This document shows positions 1 through 64,000 of a stretch of DNA of 64,000 bases, piece after piece. The notes under the pieces are model-generated. The model did not search any database. It worked only from the letters and a program-made list of their open reading frames with translations, and was not told the origin of the DNA. How positions within the stretch are numbered: the stretch's first letter is position 1; each line of letters starts with the position of its first letter. Both the position numbers and the translations under genes were made by a program. Source of the DNA: Glandiceps talaboti (Eukaryota > Hemichordata > Enteropneusta > Spengelidae); contig NC_135563.1 in NCBI RefSeq assembly GCF_964340395.1, forward strand, positions 1,037,001 to 1,101,000, given 5' to 3'.

Positions 1-62
1 TTAGAACAAAACAAAACATAATTAATAATAATAATATAATGTAACAAGTCCTTTAAAATGAC

Positions 63-797
63 ATAGTCCCCGCTATGATTGGGTTTTAAGGAACTGGCAG
101 TTTATGTTGTCATTTTCAAACCTGGTTAATGCCAGGCAGCCATATTGGATTGTATCATGATGAAAATGGATATGCACATGTATGTCACAGAACACTGTCC
201 TAATACCAACTTTGAACGAGATCTGTTCAAGCATGTCTGAGTTATGGCTTTGGACATGGAAAATTCTCAAACAAAATGGCTGCCAGGCAGCCATATCGGA
301 TTGTATCACGACGAAAATGGATATGCACATGTATGTCATAGAACACTGTGCTAATACCAACTTTGAATGAGATCTGTTCAAGCATGTCTGAGTTATGGCT
401 TTGGATGGACATGGAAAATTCGCAAACAAAATGGCTGCCAGGCAGCCATACTGGATTGTATCACGACGAAAATGGATATGCACATGTATGTCATAGAACA
501 CTGTGCTAATACCAACTTTAAATGAGATCTGTTCAAGCATGTCTGAGTTATGGCTTTGGACATGGAAAATTCGCAAACAAAATGGCTGCTAGGCGGCCAT
601 ATTGGATCGTATCATAAAACAAATTGACGTGCATATGTATGCAATAGTATGTTGCCCCTGTACCAAGTTTGAAAAAAATCGGTCCAGGCATCTCCAAGAA
701 ACGGCTGCAGACGGACGGATGGACACACAGACGCACACACGGACAGACGGAACCCAATCCATAAGTCCCCGTCCAGACTTCGTCCGGTGGGGACTAA
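63..797 (+). mobile_element. TIR element with ends AGTCCCC and internal 145-bp tandem units
   Basis: The left end is ATAGTCCCCGC at 63-73 and the right end is GGTGGGGACTA at 786-796. The body holds four degenerate units of about 145 bp that contain GATCTGTTCAAGCATGTCTG and AAAATGGCTGCCAGG. The last unit is diverged and runs into CGGACGGA-type runs. No transposase frame is visible, so it is a non-autonomous element. Related copies lie near 21779 and 28429. Confidence 0.7.
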
Positions 798-1084
798 TAA
801 TATATAACTTTATTGCCATTTGCATAAATTGCATTGGAAATTGGTTTTTCATGTGCACTAATAAAAAGAGGTAAATGAATTTGAAAACTAAAGATTGGAA
901 AGAAAACAATAATTGAATAAAACATTGGAAAGCAAATACAAGTGACATATAAAAGCAATAGATAAAATTGATGTAACACATCAAACGATTTAAAATACAC
1001 ATGACGCTAAAGATACAAATGCAGAGACAAATAATATGAAACTAAAACAAATGGTAAAATATCCTAGGACTGGTTTAAAATGCG

Positions 1085-1970
1085 AATTGCAGATGGATAA
1101 CATAACATAATATAACATAACATAACATAACATAAAACTTTATTGAGTCCCTTTTAGGGTAATTGAGTTATCTGCTACAAAAGATTATTTAAAAAAAAAG
1201 AGTAAAATGTACATACAGTGTTGTTATGAATAATATAATCTAAAACAATATGTGTAGAAATTAAAAGAAATATAAATACATTAACAATACAGACCAAAAC
1301 ACATTAAAATAGATTCACTAGTTTCTATTAAAAGTTTTGTTATAAAGGAGTGTGATGACTTGAGGTATAAATGAATTATGATAACGGGTAGTACAAGAAG
1401 CTAACTGTCTAAATCTACCACTCCTATCAATTCTCCTGACATTGATTTCCTTTCTCAGTGGGTTTGTTTCATCCCTCATTATGTGCAACACTTTGTCTGC
1501 CATTCGCTCGTGTAAGACTTCATCCATGTTTCTTTCCAATGACATTTCCTGTTTTACTGATTAATTTATCTAACCTCTTCTTATTTTGTTGTGTAATATT
1601 TCCACCCCAGCAAACTATGCAGTAACTTATAACACCTATTTATGACAGCTCCATAAAACAAAGAAAGTATAATATACCTTATCCTGATTAACATTAAAAG
1701 ACCGCAACTTTCTTAAACAGTACAACCTAGAGTTGAGCTTCTTGGAAAGAATATCAATATGGTGTTGCCAATTTAGTTTGCGGTCTAAGCCAAGCCCCAA
1801 GTACTGATAATTGTCAACTTTGGCTACCTCAACACCCTTGATCAAGACTAAGCTGGGATCACCCCGCCTTTTGCGAAAATCATTTTTACCATTTCCTTGG
1901 TCTTAGCAACATTTAATATTAGGTGGTTTTGGTCACAATATTCAACAAAGCGATCTATTTGATGAAGGTA
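1085..1970 (-). mobile_element. LINE fragment: C-terminal reverse transcriptase and 3' tail
   Basis: Read on the minus strand from about 1970, the conceptual frame has CDQNHLILNVAKTKEM, then after a frameshift IKGVEVAKVDNYQYLGLGLD and YCLRKLRSFNV. The later part holds PLRKEINVRRIDRSGRFR and HNSFIPQVITLLYN. These are the thumb and C-terminal hallmarks of non-LTR reverse transcriptases. It ends in a simple ATGTT-type tail near 1085-1135. It is 5' truncated and frameshifted. Confidence 0.85.
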
Positions 1971-1989
1971 GTTGGTGTCATCATCATCA

Positions 1990-2405
1990 TCATCATCTAG
2001 TAACCCAATCATAAAAGCTCTTTCTAAAACATTCTGATTTCGTTTTTATACTCCTGTACCACCTACCCGAGGGTAACAGTTCAAAAAATGTATGTGCCGG
2101 ATGACTGGAATCCTCAATGATGGATGTAGCTTTGCGAATGGATCTGGAATCATTTGATAGATTGATTGTAAGGATGGTGATTCTGTACCGATGATTCTCC
2201 ATGCTGTCCGGACAACTCTCTCAAGTGCAACAACTCATCGTTGGTGATGTTTTGAAACCAGACTCTCTATGATAGTGCAGTAAACATTGACTAAAATACA
2301 ACCACGACTCATTCCAAATTTCTTTCAACGTCTCAGAAAATAAAGAAGCTGTTGTGCTTTCTTTACAAGGTGTTCAGTATTTGTTTACCAAGACAGTCGA
2401 TGTGA
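1990..2405 (-). mobile_element. Second, older LINE reverse transcriptase fragment
   Basis: Minus-strand pieces read HLVKKAQQLLYFLRR, then ATSIIEDSSHPAHTFFELLP and SGRWYRSIKTKSE, with stops between. This is the typical end of a non-LTR reverse transcriptase, distinct from the neighbouring copy. A short CAT triplet run at 1981-1998 separates the two. Confidence 0.8.
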
Positions 2406-3079
2406 AAGATGAATACCCAGGAATTTGAAAAAACTGACATAATACATGTATATAATATAAAAAATTTTAAAAAGTAACTAATCAGAAAGATGAATGATTT
2501 TTCGTGCATAATCCATCTGAAATTTCTGTAGTAAGATATAAAATATGAAAACAACGTCCTCTAATAGACTAAAATCTATGGACACCACAAATACTATCTA
2601 GAAGCAACAACAGGAGAAGCATTGTCAAAAAAACTTTAACAATATGTAAAGCCTCAAAATGCGGTATGATCACCCTTTATCTAAAAACGTATGTATCAGT
2701 GAGTTGCCAGTAGAGCTTTGAGACCTTGAGATATACGCCATTTTCGTTTTTTTACATAATTCTGTATCATTCTCGACTTTAGTCTTGGTTACAAACCTTT
2801 GTAAATAAGTATCGGGAATGAAATACATTGTATACACTGAGCTTGAGTCAAATTTAGGAATCTAACTGCAATTTACATAACTAATCAAGTTACGTCATAT
2901 CAGTTAATCTTAAGTCTAAAGAATCTCTACTAACTAATTGACCAATCAAATGAAGATCAATATAAAATTCGAGCCAATATGTATGGAATGTAGGAAAACC
3001 TTCATTTCTGTGTGATCTGTAGGTTTTTTGTTAGATGTCAATAAAGTACGAGCAGCTGCCATTATAGTATATGTACTTG
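2406..3079. other. No gene recognised
   Basis: AT-rich sequence with short unrelated open frames and no splice-supported exon. No repeat family was recognised. Confidence 0.5.
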
Positions 3080-4110
3080 GTTGTACAGGCATCATTCCTT
3101 TTCAGAACCTGTTTCTAGACAATTCCCTTATCCCATAGTTGTAAGCTGACTCTAAATATGCCTTTGCTACAAAATTTGAGACTATACAATTTGCTTTCTG
3201 ATTTGCTATCTGATGTCTGCAGTAATTTATAGCAAAAAACTTATGTGGGTGTTTTGATAAAAGTGAAAAATTGAGGTGACCTTGTAATTAGACTATGACC
3301 TTGACCTTGGATCGAAATGCCCTTGTGATATGTGTGTTGCCCGTCCCCTAAAACCTATATATAGACACTTCCATCATATCTGTAGCACTTCGGGACCCTG
3401 CGATATTCAGTACTTTCATATTTTGGTGAACTTGCTACCAGTTGTCTTGGTAACAGAAGTTTGTAATAAAAGCAGCTCAGTATATGCCTTTGCTGAATTT
3501 TTCCTGAAAGACTATATAATTTGCTATTTTCTGAGTGATTTTCATCTGTAAAGATCATGTCTGATGTTAGAAATGATTCCGACGGTATTTTAATTATTAC
3601 AAAAAATTAAGATGACTTTGAATTTTTTGACAATGACCTTGACCTTAGATCGAAAGAATTATGTAATCAGTGGATTGCTTGTCCCTATTAAAAACCCTAT
3701 ATACAAACACTTACATCATATTAACAACACTTTCAGATTAGTATATTAACACTTCGGTATAATTGGGGATATTGACAGCAGTTGCCTTGGTAACAGCTTT
3801 TTGACTTCATATATACTTTTTTTCACGTTTTAAGGAAAGATTGTATGTTTGGCTATTCACTGACCGACTTACAGCTTTACCAGTCATATCTGATGGAAGT
3901 ATACAGAAAGGTTTCAATGAATGTCCAACAAATTAAGTTGACCTTGAATTTTTGACTATGACCCTGAGCTTGAATCGAAAAGGTCATGTAATGATTGAGT
4001 TCCCTATCCCCTAAAATATATATAAACATACTTTAATTGTAATTATACCATTTCTGGGGCATGAAATATGTCATTTTTAATGTTTTAGCATCCTTCAAAA
4101 TAATGTCAAT
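3080..4110. repeat. Degenerate tandem repeat, period about 345 bp, three copies
   Basis: TGACCTTGACCTTGGATCG-type cores recur near 3296, 3640 and 3958. Each is followed by TCCCCTAAAACCTATATA-like and CTTGGTAACAG segments at the same spacing. No coding signal is seen. It lies downstream of the RNPC3 stop. Confidence 0.65.
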
Positions 4111-4329
4111 GTTACCATGGAAACCGTCTCCTGTGAGTTTGTGCAAGAGAATCCAGAGGGGCAACATCAGTTTTCTGAAGGCCTAGATGTTGCTCTAACC
4201 AAACATACTGCCCAAATTTGTACTTCAAGCTGGGCAATTTATTTTCAAAATTTCAGCCTTGGCACCCTGACTACTGATACCATTGCAACAAGACAAGTGA
4301 CATGCAGCATCTTGTGCCACTCCAGCAGC

Positions 4330-5335
4330 TGGGTTTGATTGCACACTGTTGAATGGCATACTCATGTGTTACTCACAGTGGTTTGATTACACTGTTGAAT
4401 GGCATACTCATGTGTTACTCACAGTGGTTTGATTACACACTGTTGAATGGCAAACTCATGTGTTACTCACAGTGGTTTGATTACACACTGTTGAATGGCA
4501 TACTCATGTGTTACTCACAGTGGTTTGATTACACACTGTTGAATGGCATACTCATGTTACTCACAGTGGTTTGATTACACACTGTTGAATGGCATACTCA
4601 TGTGTTACTCACAGTGGTTTGATTACACTGTTGAATGGCATACTCATGTGTTACAGTGGTTTGATTACACACTGTTGAATGGCATAGTCATGTGTTACTC
4701 ACAGTGGTTTGATTACATACTGTTGAATGGCATACTCATGTGTTACAGTGGTTTGATTGCACACTGTTGAATGGCATACTCGTGTGTTACTCACAGTGGT
4801 TTGATTACACACTGTTGAATGGCATACTCATGTTACTCACAGTGGTTTGCTTGCACACTGTTGAATGGTATACTCATGTGTTACTCACAGTGGTTTGATT
4901 GCACACTGTTGCATACTCATGTGTTACTCACAGTGGTTTGATTGCATACAATTGAATGGCATACTCAAGTGTCACTCACAGTGGTTTGATTGCACACTGT
5001 TGAATGGCATACTCAAGTGTCACTCACAGTGGTTTGATTGCACACTGTTGAATGGCATACTCATGTGTTACTCACAGTGGTTTGATTGCACACTGTTGAA
5101 TGGCAAACTCATGTGTTACTCACAGTGGTTTGATTGCACACTGTAGAATGGCATACTCATGTGTTACTCACAGTGGTTTGATTGCACACTGTTGAATGGC
5201 ATACTCAAGTGTCACTCACAGTGGTTTGTTTGCACACTATTGAATGGCATACTCAAGTGTCAATCACAGTGGTTTGATTGCACACTATTGAATGACATAC
5301 TCAAGTGTCAATCACACTGCTTTGATTGCAATACA
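4330..5335 (-). repeat. 48-bp minisatellite just past the RNPC3 stop (about 21 copies)
   Basis: On the plus strand units contain CAGTGGTTTGATTACACACT and GAATGGCATACTCATG. Two subtypes segregate: ATTACAC at low coordinates and ATTGCAC at higher ones. In RNPC3 sense each unit carries ACTGTGAGTAAC, with a consensus-like GTGAGT donor. Because 48 is a multiple of three, plus-strand frames of 16-residue repeats appear, but they have no gene support. Confidence 0.93.
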
Positions 5336-5342
5336 ATATATT

Positions 5343-5348
5343 TTTAAT
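5343..5348 (-). terminator. Candidate polyadenylation signal ATTAAA of RNPC3
   Basis: ATTAAA reads on the minus strand about 47 nt after the RNPC3 stop and just before the 48-bp minisatellite. It is the common variant hexamer. No AATAAA occurs nearer. Its use is an inference. Confidence 0.45.
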
Positions 5349-5394
5349 AAAAATAACTAGAGTATGTTATATTACCAACACAATTTGGATCCTG

Positions 5395-59219
<53,825 letters not shown>

Positions 59220-60046
59220 GGTGGTTTTAGGCAAGTTACAAAAGAAAGTGAACCTCGGCTATATACGACAGCTGATAAATGAACAGCGCCCCCAACGACA
59301 ATATAATGAAAAGTAACATAACTTCTCATAGTTTGCGAGATAGAGGGATTCGCGCGAGATATTTCTGACCCGGAAGTATATCAACCCATCTCGTTGGCAA
59401 CGCGATGAAAACATATTTCGCTGTACAAATGTTCTAATTTCGCATAGAATATTGTTTTTCTCCACATTTCTGGTAAGTATAATCTTAATGAGCTGTAATC
59501 GAGCGAATTTAAGTATATCTGCTCACAACAGTTATTTTATTTCAGGCAATCTTTGCCATTTTTCTCAGTTCGTGTTTATCTAGACTGCAGTGACTGAAAT
59601 AAAAAAAAACCACTGCGGACAGTGTGACTGTGAGTGTGGTACTGGTAACGTAAGTCGTGCCATAGATCCATGGCATAACATAGTGTACATAGTAAATAAC
59701 TCAGTGCTTATGATATGTAACTATTCCTCATATCATTCGAGATTAATGAAATTTGAAGGTTTCGTGTTCAGTTGTACATTGTAGATAGAATACTAGTATA
59801 TTGACATGCATGATGTAGTTCGAGTGCAACACTGCAAGGCAAAATCAATTTTGGTGTCAAAATGTGCAGGGTCAAAACTTTTTATTATATTAATAATGGT
59901 ACATTGAGCCTTGCTTTAGACTTTCCCCAGAAAATGAGTATCGTGATCATCACTTTTTAAGTTTTATATTTGCAATTTACAAGGACAAAGTAATTCATGT
60001 ATGTATCTGTTTATTCTTTTTGTACAATAGTAATACAGTGTCCAAG
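59220..60046. promoter_or_regulatory. Shared divergent promoter of RNPC3 and CFAP206, with CFAP206 5' UTR intron
   Basis: The two start codons are 828 bp apart and divergent. CCCGGAAGT at about 59369-59377 is an ETS-type site common in bidirectional promoters. ATCTCGTTGGCAAC at 59388-59401 resembles an RFX X-box with one mismatch. A candidate CFAP206 leader exon ends at 59472 before GTAAGTAT. The matching acceptor is TAG at 60030 or ACAG at 60038. The core is richer in CpG (TTCGCGCGAG) than its surroundings. No TATA box is evident. Confidence 0.6.
59388..59401 (+). promoter_or_regulatory. X-box-like RFX site upstream of CFAP206
   Basis: ATCTCG-TT-GGCAAC fits RYYNYY-WW-RRNRAC with one mismatch (G at position 6). 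RFX factors acting through X-boxes near the start site are the known activators of ciliary genes, and the downstream gene is ciliary. It may be a chance match. Confidence 0.45.
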
Positions 60047-60645
60047 ATGTCTAGGGCACAGGCAGAGAGTGTTATTAAGAACATCATCCGAGAAATTGCA
60101 CAGGAATGTGCCAGCAAAGGACAGGCTGTCTCTGAGACACTAGTAGCATTTATGGTGAAAGCTGTTGTATTAGATCCAGTCAATGAATTCAATGTAGACA
60201 GAACATTAACCAAAGATGATGTACAGAAACTCATCAAGGTAAGTGTTATTGTTAAAATAATATCAGAACCTCTTCTCTTGTTATCCTATCTTGACTTTGT
60301 TCTGTACTTGCATGAATACAATCATGAATTAAAGGGGTCAAAATAGTGAAAGTAATGGAAAATTTGTATATCCTGTATGTATACATAAGACTTTCAATAA
60401 TCTTTAGTTGATGTTCACTTTCATATACAGAGAAAATTGTAGAGAACTTTGTTGTTGAGTTTAGATGAATTAATGAGTTGAGTTTATGTGTCAAAATTCA
60501 TTAAGCAGTACATGTATGTGTGTAAATTCTATTTCTTAATTCTATCATTTACAGATTTGCGTGGATAGATTGCTGGACACCAGATCGCCAGCTCTTGATA
60601 CTGTCAAAATGCAGGTTTATTTTGATATGAATTATACCACCAGAG
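60047..60645 (+). CDS. CFAP206: CFAP206 N-terminal exons (partial)
   Basis: Cilia- and flagella-associated protein 206 is an axonemal protein. In ciliates its homologue docks radial spoke RS2 and dynein c to the doublet. Two coding exons are clear: 60047-60238 (64 codons, MSRAQAESVIKNIIREIAQE, later LVAFMVKAVVLDP) and 60555-60645 (30 codons plus 1 nt, ICVDRLLDTRSPALDTVKMQ, then VYFDMNYTTR). They match human QAESVIRSIIREIGQEC, AFMVKAVVLDPSNGFNMDRT and VYFDMNYTNR. The donors are GTAAGT and GTAGGA. The start was chosen because it matches the family N-terminus. The family is over 600 residues, so only about the first 95 are present. The expected next segment (an EFLEEHHRVLE-like helix) was not found in the window. 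Confidence 0.93.
60239..60554 (+). other. CFAP206 intron
   Basis: 316-nt intron with a GTAAGT donor and TTTACAG acceptor between the two CFAP206 coding exons. Nothing else is seen in it. Confidence 0.85.
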
Positions 60646-61005
60646 GTAGGACACTTGTTATTTTTTCTTGTCAAGCATACAGCACACACACTCAAAAGGT
60701 TTCATTCAACACCAGGCACACATAGACAAGCAGAGACTGGAACAATAATTCCCACAAGAAATAGTCAGCATAAAAACAGAACCAGATCAGTCAAACAGTC
60801 AGAATTTGAACACAGCACAGTATAGAAATATCAAGGACTAACAAAACTTTTGTCATTGTGTATATCACATCATAGTCTCTTAGCCCATATATGGGACATT
60901 GTATCAGGTCTTCACATATATGAAAATAATACACTAAATGTGATGATAAATAGTGACAATAGAAGACCACTTTGGACCATAAAAGTTTTTTATTTCTAAT
61001 TTCAG

Positions 61006-61052
61006 TTGTAGATGTAGCCAAAAGATTAGCTGAAAGTTTCAGAAAAATTTAA
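61006..61052 (+). CDS. Possible alternative terminal exon of CFAP206
   Basis: After a good acceptor (TTTCTAATTTCAG), a phase-compatible frame gives VVDVAKRLAESFRKI and then a stop at 61050-61052. It joins exon 60555-60645 in frame, with the split codon reading V as in human. However, the sequence does not resemble the family continuation. It could be a short-isoform end exon, a poison exon or chance. Confidence 0.3.
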
Positions 61053-61059
61053 GATACTG

Positions 61060-62505
61060 AATTATGCAATAGCCAAACATTTGTCAGACTGGATAGAGGG
61101 GACTCATTATCTTTTGTTACATATTTATGAAGTCATTGCATGTATTGTTGACATCTGTATTGTTACATATTTACGATAATCCAGTCATTGCATGTATTGT
61201 TGACATCTGTATTGTTACGTATTTACGATATTCCAGTCATTGAGTGTATTGTTCACATCTGTTTTGTTACATATTTACGATATTCCAGTCATTGCATGTA
61301 TTGTTGACATCTGTATTGTTACATATTTACGATATTCCAGCCATTGCATGTATTGTTCACATCTGTATTGTTACATATTTATGATATTCCAGTCATTGCA
61401 TGTATTGTTCACATCTGTATTGTTACATATTTACGATATTCCAGCCATTGCATGTATTGTTGACATCTGTATTGTTACATATTTACGATATTCCAGTCAT
61501 TGCGTGTATTGTTCACATCTGTATTGTTACATATTTACGATATTCCAGTCATTGCATGTATTGTTGACATCTGTATTGTTACATATTTACGATATTCCAG
61601 TCATTGCATGTATTGTTGACATCTGTATTGTTACATATTTACGATATTCCAGTCATTGCGTGTATTGTTGACATCTGTATTGTTACATATTTACGATATT
61701 CCAGTAATTGCGTGTATTGTTGACATCTGTATTGTTACATATTTATGATATTCCAGTCATTGAGTGTATTGTTGACATCTGTATTGTTACATATTTACGA
61801 TATTCCAGTAATTGCGTGTATTGTTGACATCTGTATTGTTACATATTTACGATATTCCAGTAATTGCGTGTATTGTTGACATCTGTATTGTTACATATTT
61901 ACGATATTCCAGTCATTGCATGTATTGTTGACATCTGTATTGTTACATATTTACGATATTCCAGTCATTGCGTGTATTGTTGACATCTGTATTGTTACAT
62001 ATTTACGATATTCCAGTCATTGCGTGTATTGTTGACATCTGTATTGTTACATATTTACGATATTCCAGTAATTGCGTGTATTGTTGACATCTGTATTGTT
62101 ACATATTTACGATATTCCAGTCATTGCATGTATTGTTGACATCTGTATTGTTACATATTTACGATATTCCAGTCATTGCATGTATTGTTGACATCTGTAT
62201 TGTTACATATTTACGATATTCCAGCCATTGCATGTATTGTTGACATCTGTATTGTTACATATTTACGATATTCCAGTCATTGCATGTATTGTTGACATCT
62301 GTATTGTTACATATTTACGATATTCCAGTCATTGAGTGTATTGTTGACATCTGTATTGTTACATATTTACGATATTCCAGCCATTGCATGTATTGTTGAC
62401 ATCTGTATTGTTACATATTTACGATATTCCAGTCATTGCGTGTATTGTTCACATCTGTATTGTTACATATTTACGATATTCCAGTCATTGCATGCAGTGT
62501 GTGAA
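61060..62505 (+). repeat. 52-bp minisatellite in CFAP206 (about 27 copies)
   Basis: Tandem units hold GTATTGTTGACATCTG, TTACATATTTACGA and TATTCCAG. Variation is mostly single bases (GCATG/GCGTG/GAGTG, GTTGAC/GTTCAC). The plus frame is open in stretches only because 52 is not a multiple of three and stops are rare. Each unit ends in an acceptor-like TATTCCAG in gene-sense orientation. It starts within 10 nt of the candidate terminal exon. Confidence 0.95.
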
Positions 62506-64000
62506 CTTAAGGGAAAATGACTACTGGTCATAAGGACCGACAGGTAGCAAATGCTGCTGGTCCTTAAGGAAAACTGCTGGTCCCTACTCAATGCAGTTCA
62601 CGTTCACGACCTGTATCTACACCCCCCCCCCCCCCCATTTACAGATTAAATGATTTTGAACTTTAATATGATACAACATATCTTTAGATATAAAAGTAAA
62701 AGAGAGTACAACGAATTGTTCACTATCCACTATTATTTCATAAAATTTCCACTCACAGAGTCAAAAAATAACTTGGAAGTAAATTTTGGATTTACAAGCA
62801 AGTACTTTTTGACTCTGTGAGTAGAGGTTTTCATTTGTAACCATGAACCCAGAGACTATGAATATTCATTCTCACATAATCTGTTCCTATATACTATAGT
62901 GGTCTGAGACTGAATGTATTCATTCCACCATAGAAATACATATCCATATATTGTAGATAATATAGAGATCACAGTCCTCTCCTTCCTCTCTGTACGATTC
63001 ATTAAATTCTGAATCACATAATCCAAAGTCAGATTCATCGTATGTTGCAACATCTGATGTAGCTTTCCAACTCTTAGCGAACGTAGACCCAAAAATTCAC
63101 CATAGCAGAAGGTTTTGTCGCATAATTATCCCTCTTGAAAACTGTGTATTTGCTTTATTTCAATTTCCATCCACACAATGACACGAAGCGGTTTCGCCTT
63201 CCTTCAGTCTTTACGAATATGTACAGAAGGGCCACCCCCCCCCCCCTTAAAAGCCCTACCCGTATACCCTACCGTGTTGTATTGAGTATCGTCACTGGTT
63301 GTTTGTGTAAGAAATCTGACCATGATGAAGAGAACTATCATGGCTAAACATGTCTTACAGTGCAGTGCGATTTTTTTGGACGTGGGAACGTGATATGGTA
63401 ACTGTACTGTAATGTGTCATCCACTATGAACGCGTGTTTGGCATGATGCAGTAATTTTCCAGATACAACAATGGCAACAAAAATGCAACATTTCTACGTT
63501 TTTACGTTGATTACAACATGACAGGACGTACATCATCATATTCATCAAATTGAAAGCAATCAGACTACGCATTTTTTTTACTGTTTTTACAACAACAAAA
63601 ATAACGTACTGAAGATATTTTACGAAGTGTACCTGCCTTCTTTATTAGTTAAAACGTCATTTTCAGAGTAGTTTATATGTTTTCCGTCAGTTTGTTTTGA
63701 TCATGGCCGCACACATGGGGGAATCCGGTAAATTGATCGGGAAACCCGCTAACATTTACCGGCTTTAATCCAGCCTTTAAAAAGTGTCTGTTTCGTTTTC
63801 TTCTTCGAAAGCTCATTAAATATCGCCACATACTTTATAAATACAACGTGGAACTGTCTCAAGCACGTTAAAAGTTTCATACACTTCGGACAGTAAACTT
63901 TACAACAATGATTAAATGATTACGATGTCATGGCGGAAAAAGACGCATGCGCTGAATGCGTAAAATGAATCTGAATGTCTAAGACGTTCTGATTAGACAA
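62506..64000. other. No gene recognised; hairpin at 62752-62821
   Basis: AT-rich sequence probably still inside or beyond CFAP206. The expected CFAP206 continuation was not found. A 70-nt hairpin sits at 62752-62821. A short plus frame, MAAHMGESGKLIGKPANIYR, begins at 63704 but has no support. Confidence 0.5.

Noticed and set aside
4353-5347. Plus-strand frames of 16-residue repeats (SQWFDYTLLNGILMCY)
   Set aside because: 48-bp array with a stop-free frame. No splice sites, no family, and it is downstream of RNPC3 on the other strand.
63704-63766. Short plus frame MAAHMGESGKLIGKPANIYR as the first exon of a third gene
   Set aside because: Only 21 codons before a stop, no recognised family, and a possible donor inside is weak.

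Overview
This is eukaryotic DNA from an animal: AT-rich, intron-dominated, full of minisatellites, LINE fragments, a tRNA-derived SINE and small TIR elements. It has no operons and no prokaryotic signals. The invertebrate-style repeats together with a motile-cilium gene suggest a marine invertebrate (amphioxus, hemichordate, echinoderm or lophotrochozoan-like). I cannot name the taxon from sequence alone.

Two real protein-coding genes can be read, arranged head to head. On the minus strand, RNPC3 (U11/U12-65K, a subunit of the minor spliceosome) runs from an ATG at 59219 to a stop at 5395, with 12 coding exons spread over 53.8 kb. All exon phases fit, giving a 491-residue product with both RRMs. 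On the plus strand, the first coding exons of CFAP206 (an axonemal radial-spoke docking protein) start at 60047 and the gene leaves the window or ends early. The roughly 0.3 kb between them looks like a bidirectional promoter, with an ETS-type site and an RFX X-box-like site.

Layout: 1-4.1 kb holds a TIR element, two LINE remnants and a degenerate 345-bp repeat. 4.3-5.3 kb is a 48-bp minisatellite just past the RNPC3 stop. 5.4-59.2 kb is RNPC3, whose introns are packed with tandem arrays (37, 36, 26, 46, 14, 63, 42-46, 30, 52 and 52 bp units) and nested transposons. 59.2-60.0 kb is the shared promoter and the CFAP206 5' UTR. 60.0-62.5 kb is CFAP206 plus a 52-bp array. 62.5-64 kb has no recognised gene.

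The most unusual features are these. A 63-bp coding minisatellite copies the end of an RNPC3 exon together with its GTAAGT donor about 18 times. The last intron of this minor-spliceosome gene looks like a U12-type intron. Several intronic arrays carry splice-site-like motifs in the gene-sense orientation or begin right at a splice site. A 5.4-kb 14-bp array reads open in all sense frames. Two arrays can be traced to their birth sequence, one a LINE reverse transcriptase and one a MITE terminus.
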